Assembly (NCBI RefSeq): GCF_016801775.1
Contig: NZ_CP069004.1
Coordinates: 2,356,001 to 2,420,000 of the forward strand
DNA from: Sulfitobacter mediterraneus
GTDB lineage: Bacteria > Pseudomonadota > Alphaproteobacteria > Rhodobacterales > Rhodobacteraceae
DNA length: 64,000 nt
Direction: 5' to 3'
Shown here: in pieces, positions 34,497-42,040 of the stretch
Layout: the number at the start of each line of letters is the position of its first letter
Numbering within the stretch: the first letter of the stretch is position 1
The notes under the pieces: model-generated
What the model was told of the DNA's origin: nothing
What the model saw: the letters and a program-made list of their open reading frames with translations, nothing else
Databases searched by the model: none
Translations under genes and position numbers: made by a program

Positions 34497-35771
34497 TCAG
34501 CCCTTACCTTTCCATGGTACGAGATACTTCTCAGCGGCCCGCATCAGCATATCGATGCCAAACCCGATAACCCCAATCAGGATGATCCCCATAATCACGA
34601 TGTCGGTGTTCTGGAACTTTGACGCGGTCATGATCATCATACCCGCGCCTTGTTCCGCCGCGACCAGTTCGGCGGCCACGACCGTGCCCCAACAAACGCC
34701 CATCGCAACCCGCGCACCGGTAAAGATCTCCGGCAGAGAGTTCGGGACAATCACGTGGCGCATGATCTGCCATTTGCTGGCGCCCAGCGAATAGGCCGCA
34801 TGCACCTTGGAGATTTTAACCCCGGACACACCGGACCGCGCCGCAATCGCCATGATCCAAAGCGCCGCAAGGAACAGCAGGATGATCTTGCCAGCCTCGC
34901 CAATACCGGCCCAAATGATCACCAGCGGGATCAAGGCAAGCGGCGGTACTGGGCGCATGAATTCCACAATCGGATCGAACCAACCCCGGAACCAATTGCT
35001 GAGCCCCATCGCATAACCCAACGGAATGCCGACAATTGCACCAAGAACGAAGCCAACAACAACCCGGAAGAGCGAGAAGCCAAGGTGTTCAAGCAAGGTG
35101 AAGTTACGGAAGCCCTCCTGCATGATCTGGACCGAACGGGTCCAAACCTGTTCGGGCGCTGGCAGATAAAGCGGTTCCATCTGCCAGCCCTTCGCTGGCT
35201 CAAAGTTGGGCGTGCCCTTGTCAGAAAGGGTCACGGCACCGCCCGCCGTCTTGACGGTTTCGCCCGGCGCAATTTTCTGGCCGTTGATGGCAATCACCTT
35301 GGCGCCGTCTTTCTTGGTCAGCTCGTCATTCTTGTCGACCCGCACCAGACCAGTCCGCCACTGCGCGATGGCAATGGAATCGTTCTTGGCAAATCCGTCA
35401 CCCGGCGCAACTTCGGGCGCCTCTGCCGGTTCGCTACGTGGATGCACAAGGACCGTCACCTCCGCATCATCGGGGGCCTGCCCTTCGACCTGCGCAGTAT
35501 AGGTAAAGCTGGTGGTCCCCTCAAAAGGGCCCGGCGCATGCAAAAAGGATGGCAGCAGGTTTGACCCGGTGAACACGCCCCACATCAGGAAAATCGTCAG
35601 GATCGAGATGATCCCGGCAGCACGGTTGGGTGTCACCGCACTTTCGTCACCGAAGGTCACAGTTTTCAAAGATGTGTAATCACGAATGCCTTTCTGCAGC
35701 AGTTTTGTCACCACAAAGGCGCTGCCGACAAAGATCGCTACATAAATGATCAGAAAGAAAATGCCGGTCAT
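34497..35771 (-). CDS. tauC: Taurine ABC transporter permease, enlarged form
   Basis: 424 aa, against ~275 for enteric TauC. The C-terminal ~260 residues are a normal ABC-2 type BPD permease with the EAA loop (YSLGASKWQIMRHVIVPNSLPEIFTGARVAMG around its AASLGA-like core). The extra N-terminal part has one helix (FFLIIYVAIFVGSAFVV), a second at about 50-70, and a polar ~130-residue segment (about 85-215) presumably facing the periplasm. It overlaps tauB by 4 bp. It carries taurine through the inner membrane for Tpa. Confidence 0.9.
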   Translation of the reverse strand: MTGIFFLIIYVAIFVGSAFVVTKLLQKGIRDYTSLKTVTFGDESAVTPNRAAGIISILTIFLMWGVFTGSNLLPSFLHAPGPFEGTTSFTYTAQVEGQAPDDAEVTVLVHPRSEPAEAPEVAPGDGFAKNDSIAIAQWRTGLVRVDKNDELTKKDGAKVIAINGQKIAPGETVKTAGGAVTLSDKGTPNFEPAKGWQMEPLYLPAPEQVWTRSVQIMQEGFRNFTLLEHLGFSLFRVVVGFVLGAIVGIPLGYAMGLSNWFRGWFDPIVEFMRPVPPLALIPLVIIWAGIGEAGKIILLFLAALWIMAIAARSGVSGVKISKVHAAYSLGASKWQIMRHVIVPNSLPEIFTGARVAMGVCWGTVVAAELVAAEQGAGMMIMTASKFQNTDIVIMGIILIGVIGFGIDMLMRAAEKYLVPWKGKG

Positions 35772-36574
35772 GCCGCGTCCTCCTTGGTGCCCATGATCTC
35801 TTCTTCCATGTCCCAGATCATATTGAGGATCTCTTCACGTTTGGGGCCGAAATCGGGATGTTTCTTGACCTCGCGCAGGTCGGCGTTCACGCCCAGCTCT
35901 GCAAACGGCAGTCGGTATTCCTTGTGAATGCGCCCTGGCCGCGGGGCCATCACGATCAAACGCTCGCCCAAGAGCAACGCCTCTTCAACGGAGTGGGTGA
36001 TCAGGATGATCGTCTTGCCGGTCTCTTTCCAAAGTTTCAAAACCAGGCTCTGCATCTTTTCGCGGGTCAAGGCATCAAGCGCGCCCAGCGGTTCGTCCAT
36101 CAAAATGACATCGGGGTCATTGGCCAGACAACGGGCCAAAGCCACACGCTGCTGCATCCCGCCCGAAAGCTCGTAAACGGCCTTTTCTTTAAAGTCCTGC
36201 AAACCAACCACATCCAGCAGATGATCAACGATTTCTGCCTTGTCATTCTTGGGCATGCCTTTCATCGACGGACCAAAGCCCACGTTCTCACGCACACTCA
36301 TCCATTCAAACAGCGCACCTTGCTGGAAGACCATGCCGCGTTCGGCGTCCGGGCCGGTGATCGTGTGACCATTGAGGGTCATCACACCGGAAGTTGGCGC
36401 GAGAAAACCCGCAACGATATTGAGCAGCGTCGTCTTACCGCAGCCCGATGGCCCCAGCACACTCAGCAATTCGCCCGCTTTGAGGTCAATCGATACGTCT
36501 TGCAACGCTTGCACGTGTCCGCCATCCGGCAGATCAAATCGCATCGACAGTTTATCAATGGAGAGTCCGGTCAT
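35768..36574 (-). CDS. tauB: Taurine ABC transporter ATP-binding protein
   Basis: 268 aa from the ATG at 36574 (MTGLSIDKLSMRF). Walker A GPSGCGKTTLLNI, Q-loop FQQGALFEWM, signature LSGGMQQRVALARCL, Walker B DVILMDEPLGALD and H-loop THSVEEALLLG are all intact. It powers TauAC import. The C-terminal ~50 residues (HPDFGPKREEILNMIWDMEEEIMG) extend beyond the minimal domain. Separated from tauA by ~110 bp containing an attenuator-like hairpin, and overlapping tauC by 4 bp. Confidence 0.94.
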   Translation of the reverse strand: MTGLSIDKLSMRFDLPDGGHVQALQDVSIDLKAGELLSVLGPSGCGKTTLLNIVAGFLAPTSGVMTLNGHTITGPDAERGMVFQQGALFEWMSVRENVGFGPSMKGMPKNDKAEIVDHLLDVVGLQDFKEKAVYELSGGMQQRVALARCLANDPDVILMDEPLGALDALTREKMQSLVLKLWKETGKTIILITHSVEEALLLGERLIVMAPRPGRIHKEYRLPFAELGVNADLREVKKHPDFGPKREEILNMIWDMEEEIMGTKEDAA

Positions 36575-36638
36575 AATTCCGCGTCCCACCCCCGTCAGGG
36601 ATCAAAGGGCAGGGTTTTCCCCACCTCTGTTTCATTGG

Positions 36639-36674
36639 AAAAAGGGCGGTGCGGCCCTCACGGCCACACCGCCC
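36639..36674 (-). terminator. Stem-loop with T-run between tauA and tauB (attenuator)
   Basis: On the transcribed strand a 13-bp stem with one G-U pair (36644-36656 with 36662-36674) and a five-base loop is followed by TTTTT. It lies just after the binding-protein gene, where partial termination commonly yields excess binding protein over the membrane components. Confidence 0.8.
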
Positions 36675-36682
36675 CCTTTGGA

Positions 36683-37684
36683 TTACATGCCTTTGGCAGC
36701 TTCGAGTGGGCCAGTGTTCACTGTGCCTTCATAGCTGTCGAGCGCGGAGTCGATGGACCCTGCTTCAACAAACACATCTGCCACACCTTTCATGAAGGAG
36801 GCCGCGTTGCCGCCAAGCCATGCTTCGGAAAGCTGCTCATCTACAGATGGGAATTCAAACGTGGAGATGGATGCCTTCGTTGCTTCAACGTCCATGCCGG
36901 ATTCTTTTGCAATCACCGCGAGCATTTCGTCACTCTGGTTGGCTTTCCAGTCTGCGTTTGCCGCGGCTGTCACAGCGGCGAATTTGGCCGCGGTATCGCC
37001 GTTTTCGGCAAGGAAGGCCGCTGGCGCGGATGTCACGTCAAACACCAGAATGCCCAGTTCCTGCTTTTCAGCACCGGTCAAAAGGATATTGCCGTATTCT
37101 TTCATCCGTGCGAGGCCACCGCCCCAACCGCAGGCGAAGTCAACTGCGCCCTGGCTGAGCGCGGCTGCGCCTTCTGGTGGCGCCATGTCCACAACCTGCA
37201 AGGTGGACACATCAACACCGAAGTGATCCATCTGGCGCAGGAAGCCGTAGTGCGCGGCTGTACCCAGTGGCACAGCGACTTTCTTGCCTGCCAGTTCGCC
37301 AGCGCTATCCTTGTCGATCTCCAGATCAGAGCGAACAACGCAGTTGTCGTTTTCTGAATAGGACACCGCAACGTCGATGATCTGAAGATCCTGACCGCCA
37401 GATGTTGCCACAACGAAGGGCGGCACACCCTGCGAGACGGAAATCTGCACATCGCCCGACGCCATCGCTGCAGACATTGCGGTACCGGTTTCAAAAGAAA
37501 CCCAGTTCACTTTCATGCCCAGCGCTTCGTCGTAGGCACCGGATGCTTTTGCTGCGAGGAATGGCATTGGCCATTCGAGGAAGTAACCGACGGTGATTTC
37601 ACCGTGGCCATCGGCCATTGCGGCCTGACCGGTCATCGCCATTACGGCGCCGGCTACAAATCCTGTTGCTGTCTTCTTGATCAT
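36683..37684 (-). CDS. tauA: Taurine ABC transporter periplasmic binding protein
   Basis: 333 aa with a signal peptide (MIKKTATGFVAGAVMAMTGQ, cleavage near AMA-DG). SsuA/TauA family: TVGYFLEWPMPFLAAKASG, SGDVQISVSQGVPPFVVA, GKKVAVPLGTAAHYGFL and SQGAVDFACGWGGG. First gene of the leftward tauABC unit, divergent from tpa across a 725-bp region. It delivers taurine (possibly related C2 sulfonates) to TauBC. Confidence 0.93.
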   Translation of the reverse strand: MIKKTATGFVAGAVMAMTGQAAMADGHGEITVGYFLEWPMPFLAAKASGAYDEALGMKVNWVSFETGTAMSAAMASGDVQISVSQGVPPFVVATSGGQDLQIIDVAVSYSENDNCVVRSDLEIDKDSAGELAGKKVAVPLGTAAHYGFLRQMDHFGVDVSTLQVVDMAPPEGAAALSQGAVDFACGWGGGLARMKEYGNILLTGAEKQELGILVFDVTSAPAAFLAENGDTAAKFAAVTAAANADWKANQSDEMLAVIAKESGMDVEATKASISTFEFPSVDEQLSEAWLGGNAASFMKGVADVFVEAGSIDSALDSYEGTVNTGPLEAAKGM

Positions 37685-38409
37685 AACAATCTCCCTGTTG
37701 ATCTTTTGTCCGGCCTGTCCAAGCCGGTTTGTTGATTAGATACGCCGGCATGTTTTGCCGGTCTCATTTTGTGATGCATGTGCCCACATATACCTTGGTA
37801 CTATGTGGAAAATTTGCGACGATGTCAGTTGGTGTGCGACACCAGCATGTAATTTATCTGCGAATTGGGCAACCTTCTCTGCCGAACTTGCGTTTTGTCA
37901 CATCTACCCTTTGAGTTATTCAAAAGATGGCTTTCCCAACGGACCAGATCTGACCTAGGAAAATTCTGGCGGGAATCGAGGCCAATAATAAACGTCCACT
38001 TCCAATGCCTGCATGAGTCCAGTTCTCGCACTTCAATTCATTGAGATGCCCCAGGGTCAACGATGAGCCGGACAAAGGGCAAGTGTACAATAGTATGGAC
38101 CTGCCGGTTCGGGCCGGCGGCTGCGCTTTCTTTATCTGCAATAAGCGCCCTGCCTTTACTGATCTTTGGGGCAAAACCGCATTGCCATGGCCATGGGGGC
38201 GTCAAAGTGTTGCCCAGGCTTGATCTTTCAGCTTGCCTGCCCGATCCAACGCGCCATTCAGCCTGTTGGACAGGATTGATTTCTGGCGCTAACAATACGA
38301 ATGATCTGGCCCTACTTGATTCTGCATTCAAACAGCAAAGATTGACCCATAGAGGCGCAGTGCGCCTTGATTTCATTCATCCAACCCGCGCAACGAAAGG
38401 TCTGGCACC
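37685..38409. other. 725-bp divergent control region between tauA and tpa
   Basis: It contains the TauR-like direct repeat (38283-38315) near tpa. I found no matching pair near tauA. The stretch ~38040-38400 is open on both strands over 110-140 codons, with no ribosome sites or recognisable domains. It may be a remnant of a dispersed or insertion element, or simply chance. No supported gene. Confidence 0.5.
38283..38315 (+). promoter_or_regulatory. Putative TauR operator upstream of tpa
   Basis: Two 10-mers in direct repeat, CTGGCGCTAA (38283-38292) and CTGGCCCTAC (38306-38315), start 23 bp apart, about 127 bp before the tpa start. The same pair with the same 23-bp period lies before xsc. 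The words resemble the CTGGACYTAA repeats I recall for TauR of Rhodobacter capsulatus. Confidence 0.72.
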
Positions 38410-39801
38410 ATGGACGGTAACTTCAATGAAAACGACATTTCCCGCGTTGTCGAAGCAGACCGCGCGCATATCTGGCATCACCTGAGCCAGCACAAACCCT
38501 ATGAGACCACCGATCCGCGCATCATTGTCGAAGGCAAGGGCATGCGCGTTTGGGATCAAAAGGGCAAAGAGCACCTTGATGCTGTGTCCGGCGGTGTATG
38601 GACCGTCAACGTGGGCTATGGCCGCGAACGGATCGCCAATGCTGTGCGCGACCAGCTGATCAAGCTGAACTACTTTGCAGGCTCTGCTGGTTCCATCCCG
38701 GGCTCCAACTTCGCCGAAATGTTGATCGACAAGATGCCCGGCATGAGCCGGGTCTACTATTGCAACTCTGGCTCTGAAGCGAACGAGAAGGGCTTTAAGA
38801 TGGTCCGCCAGATCGCGCACAAACGGTATGGCGGCAAGAAGCACAAGATCCTCTACCGCGACCGTGACTATCACGGCACCACCATCGCCTGCCTGTCGGC
38901 TGGCGGTCAGGACGAGCGCAATGCACAATACGGCCCCTTCACCGATGGCTTTGTGCGCGTTCCGCATTGCCTTGAGTACCGTGCATTCGAACAGGACGGC
39001 GCGCCGCAGGAAAATTACGGCGTTTGGGCCGCCGATCAGATTGAGAAAGTGATCCTTGCCGAAGGCCCAGACACCGTAGGCGCCCTTTGCCTTGAGCCCG
39101 TCACCGCAGGCGGCGGTGTGATCACCCCGCCCGAAGGCTATTGGGACCGCGTGCAGGAGATCTGCAAGAAATATGACATTCTGCTGCACATCGACGAAGT
39201 TGTCTGTGGCGTGGGCCGGACCGGCACATGGTTTGGTTACCAGCATTACGGCATCAAGCCCGACATGGTGACCATGGCCAAAGGTGTGGCCTCCGGGTAC
39301 GCCGCGATTGCCTGCCTTGTGACCACCGAAGAGGTGTTCAACATGTTCAAGGACGACGCCTCTGATCCGATGAACTATTTCCGCGACATTTCGACCTTTG
39401 GCGGCTGCACGGCCGGACCAACGGCAGGTATCGAGAACATGGCGATCATCGAAGATGAGAACCTGCTGCAAAACACCACCGACATGGGCCACTATATGTT
39501 GGATGAGCTGAACGCACTGGCGGACAAGCACGCCGTGATCGGCCAAGTGCGCGGCAAGGGACTGTTCCTTGGCGCCGAATTGGTCGATGACCGCGACAGC
39601 CGCGCGCCCGTCGCCGAGAGCCTTGTTCAAAAGGTCGTTGGAGATTGCATGCAACAAGGCGTGATCATCGGCGCGACAAACCGGTCGCTGCCCGGCAAGA
39701 ACAACACATTGTGTTTCTCGCCAGCCCTGATCGCCACGAAGGACGACATCAACCAGATCGTCAGCGCCGTAGACGGTGCGCTGGGGCGTGTCTTCGGTTA
39801 A
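38410..39801 (+). CDS. tpa: Taurine--pyruvate aminotransferase
   Basis: 463-aa class III PLP aminotransferase: taurine plus pyruvate to sulfoacetaldehyde plus alanine, the entry step of cytoplasmic taurine dissimilation. The start MDGNFNENDISRVVEADRAH is typical of Tpa. PLP-site elements include YYCNSGSEANEKGFKM, HIDEVVCGVGRTGTWFG and the Schiff-base Lys in MAKGVASGY (about residue 291). Its own transcription unit ends at a terminator; the TauR-like repeat lies upstream. The alanine dehydrogenase needed to recycle pyruvate is not in the window. Confidence 0.96.
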   Translation: MDGNFNENDISRVVEADRAHIWHHLSQHKPYETTDPRIIVEGKGMRVWDQKGKEHLDAVSGGVWTVNVGYGRERIANAVRDQLIKLNYFAGSAGSIPGSNFAEMLIDKMPGMSRVYYCNSGSEANEKGFKMVRQIAHKRYGGKKHKILYRDRDYHGTTIACLSAGGQDERNAQYGPFTDGFVRVPHCLEYRAFEQDGAPQENYGVWAADQIEKVILAEGPDTVGALCLEPVTAGGGVITPPEGYWDRVQEICKKYDILLHIDEVVCGVGRTGTWFGYQHYGIKPDMVTMAKGVASGYAAIACLVTTEEVFNMFKDDASDPMNYFRDISTFGGCTAGPTAGIENMAIIEDENLLQNTTDMGHYMLDELNALADKHAVIGQVRGKGLFLGAELVDDRDSRAPVAESLVQKVVGDCMQQGVIIGATNRSLPGKNNTLCFSPALIATKDDINQIVSAVDGALGRVFG

Positions 39802-39823
39802 CCCCATCTGACCTCAATCTCCC

Positions 39824-39853
39824 AAAACCGCCGGAGCGTTCCGGCGGTTTTTT
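39824..39853 (+). terminator. Rho-independent terminator of tpa
   Basis: 12-bp stem (39824-39835 with 39840-39851) including CCGCCGGA/TCCGGCGG, loop GCGT, followed by further T residues. Confidence 0.92.
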
Positions 39854-39938
39854 GCTGCCCTGCCACCGCATACCGATGGAAACGGGAACTCTTCTGAAGG
39901 GAAAGCGTTTGATCCTGTAACCATTCGGGAGATTAACG

Positions 39939-40202
39939 ATGAAAAAGATTTTGATGACCGTACCGATGATCGCCGCACTGGCCGCCTGTAACGGGACAAC
40001 CGCAAATCAGGGCGCTCTGACCGGTGCCGCACTGGGTGCAGCGGCGGGCGCGGCCGTATCCAACGACGATGACAAAGTTGTCGGCGCACTGATTGGTGGC
40101 GCAGCAGGTGCAGCAGCAGGCAACTACATCGGCAAGACGCAGTCGGGCCAATGTGTGTATGAGAACTCCGCCGGCCAACGCTACACAGCGGCCTGCCCTT
40201 AA
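39939..40202 (+). CDS. Small glycine-zipper lipoprotein
   Basis: 87 aa. Lipoprotein signal ending in the lipobox LAAC with Cys17. The mature part has two small-residue membrane or interface segments typical of glycine zippers (ALTGAALGAAAGAAVS and ALIGGAAGAAAGNYIG), then a short C-terminal tail with two cysteines. Related 17-kDa-antigen-like proteins sit in the outer membrane. It has its own ribosome site (GGGAG) and terminator, so it looks like an independent gene inserted between tpa and tauR. Confidence 0.85.
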   Translation: MKKILMTVPMIAALAACNGTTANQGALTGAALGAAAGAAVSNDDDKVVGALIGGAAGAAAGNYIGKTQSGQCVYENSAGQRYTAACP

Positions 40203-40224
40203 GGCCACACGATCAGCATGACAG

Positions 40225-40253
40225 AAAACCCCCGGTCCTTCCGGGGGTTTTCA
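40225..40253 (+). terminator. Rho-independent terminator of the glycine-zipper lipoprotein gene
   Basis: 11-bp stem AAAACCCCCGG/CCGGGGGTTTT with a five-base loop, 22 bp after the stop codon. Confidence 0.9.
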
Positions 40254-40459
40254 CATTCACAAAATTCAAATTCCAAGAGGTCGAAGAGCGGTAAAAAGAA
40301 AACCGCATTTGCCCCATTTTGCAATTTTTCAATACTCCTTGTCTCGATTTTTCACCCATAGGTATTGATTATTGACGATTTTTCCGCCACTACAGATCCA
40401 ATTTCGCGCAACCGTAATACCAAATCTGGCACAGCGTAACGCCAGTTTAGGGGATTCTG

Positions 40460-41923
40460 ATGGCACTTCCGGTCGAAACTTTCTTTCTTCACCCGGAATC
40501 CCACGGCACCTTGCAGCAACAAATCCAGCAGATGATCGCCCAAGGCATTCTCTCTGGCCGGTTCCAGCAGGGCGAGAAGCTCCCCTCCACCCGCAAACTG
40601 GCGCTGCACCTCGGGGTCAGCCGGATCACGGTCACGATTGCTTACACCGAACTTTTGGCAAATGATTACCTGACCTCAAAGGGGCGTTCAGGTTATTTTG
40701 TTTCCGAAAACGCCCCCTCCCCGCCAAATTTCAGCCCCGCCACCGAAAACCAGGAAGCCGTGGATTGGAACCGCGCCATCGGGCGACGGTTCGGGGCCAG
40801 CGTTGTGCCCGGAAAACCGCAGGATTGGGCCAAATTCCGGTATCCTTTCATCTATGGCCAGGCGGATCCAAGCCTGTTCGACCATGCAAATTGGCGGCTC
40901 TGCGCCCTGCAAGCTTTGGGCCAACGGGATTTCTCTGCTTTGACGGCAGATTACTTTGATCAGGACGATCCGCAGCTGATCGAATTCATCGCCCGCCACA
41001 CCTTGCCGCGCCGGGGTATCTCGGCGCGCCCTGAACAGATTTTGATTACACTTGGCGCTCAGAATGCGCTCTGGCTTACGACCCAGGTTCTGCTCACCCA
41101 ACGCCGCCGCGCCGCTTTGGAAGATCCATGTTATCCGGCGCTGCGTGATATCCTGTCCCAGTCGCGTTGCCATGTAACGCCTGTGCGCGTGGATCATGAC
41201 GGCTTGCCACCGGATGCCATCCCCCCCGATACCGATGTAATTTTCAGCACACCCAGCCATCAATGCCCGACCAATGCGACCATGCCAATGGACCGCCGCC
41301 GCGCCTTGCTTGAACGCGCACGAGAGTTGGAAGCGATCATTGTCGAAGATGATTACGAGTTTGAGATGTCCTTTCTCAAATCACCCTCTCCGGCGCTCAA
41401 ATCCCTCGATACAGATGGCCGGGTTGTTTATGTCGGTAGCTTCTCCAAATCACTGTTTCCGGGGCTCCGGCTGGGCTATCTGGTGGGGTCCGAACCCTTT
41501 ATTCGCGAGGCACGCGCCCTGAGAGCCAGCGTCTTGCGTCACCCGCCCGGTCACATTCAACGCACCGCCGCTTATTTTCTGTCGCTTGGGCATTACGATG
41601 CCCTGATCCGCCGCATGGGGACTGCCATGCATGAACGCCGCCGCGTTATGGAAGAGGCGCTTGCTGCACATGAATTGCAAGTATCGGGCCGGGGTGCCTA
41701 TGGCGGTTCATCTTTCTGGATGCGGGCGCCGGATAGGATCAACACCGAAGAACTGGCCCGCCGTTTGCATCCAAAAGGGGTCTTGATCGAGCCGGGCCGC
41801 GCCTTCTTTGCCGGGGACCACCAACCGCAAAACTACTACCGCCTCGCCTATTCTTCGATCCCCACAACAAGGATTCCAGAAGGCGTCAATCTGATTGCGC
41901 AGGAAATGAGGCAAATTCACTAG
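40460..41923 (+). CDS. tauR: TauR, MocR-type (GntR/aminotransferase fusion) regulator of taurine genes
   Basis: 487 aa. The N-terminal GntR HTH is at residues ~15-80 (IQQMIAQGILSGRFQQGEKLPSTRKLALHLGVSRITV in blocks). The remainder is a fold-type I aminotransferase domain with EDDYEFEM and the PLP Lys in GSFSKSLFPGLRLGYL. In Rhodobacter capsulatus the equivalent protein activates tpa and taurine transport genes. Its place between tpa and xsc supports the same role. A weaker inverted copy of the CTGG word (40436-40445) lies just before its start and might give autoregulation. Confidence 0.92.
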   Translation: MALPVETFFLHPESHGTLQQQIQQMIAQGILSGRFQQGEKLPSTRKLALHLGVSRITVTIAYTELLANDYLTSKGRSGYFVSENAPSPPNFSPATENQEAVDWNRAIGRRFGASVVPGKPQDWAKFRYPFIYGQADPSLFDHANWRLCALQALGQRDFSALTADYFDQDDPQLIEFIARHTLPRRGISARPEQILITLGAQNALWLTTQVLLTQRRRAALEDPCYPALRDILSQSRCHVTPVRVDHDGLPPDAIPPDTDVIFSTPSHQCPTNATMPMDRRRALLERARELEAIIVEDDYEFEMSFLKSPSPALKSLDTDGRVVYVGSFSKSLFPGLRLGYLVGSEPFIREARALRASVLRHPPGHIQRTAAYFLSLGHYDALIRRMGTAMHERRRVMEEALAAHELQVSGRGAYGGSSFWMRAPDRINTEELARRLHPKGVLIEPGRAFFAGDHQPQNYYRLAYSSIPTTRIPEGVNLIAQEMRQIH

Positions 41924-41924
41924 C

Positions 41925-41957
41925 CTGGCGCTATCCCACCTCGACGACTGGACCTAA
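41925..41957 (+). promoter_or_regulatory. Putative TauR operator upstream of xsc
   Basis: CTGGCGCTAT (41925-41934) and CTGGACCTAA (41948-41957), direct repeats starting 23 bp apart, 116 bp before xsc. The second is an exact match to the CTGGACYTAA word recalled for TauR. Spacing and first 9-mer are identical to the tpa pair. Confidence 0.78.
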
Positions 41958-42040
41958 CCTCACCACCACGCAAACTTTAGTTTGGCAAACAGCAAATTAC
42001 GGGATTCGCCCCGCTCCACCAATCCTAAGGATGAACCGCC

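Noticed and set aside
37685..38282. TauR-type repeat in front of tauA
   Set aside because: Scanning for the CTGG-NN-CTA word on both strands gave no pair with the 23-bp period in this stretch.
38063..38485. 140-codon frame running into tpa
   Set aside because: No ribosome site and it overlaps the tpa start in another frame; discussed instead as an unexplained region.
40414..40445. Possible TauR site before tauR itself
   Set aside because: GTAACGCCAG is a fair inverted match but its would-be partner is poor and the period is 22 rather than 23 bp; not listed as a feature.
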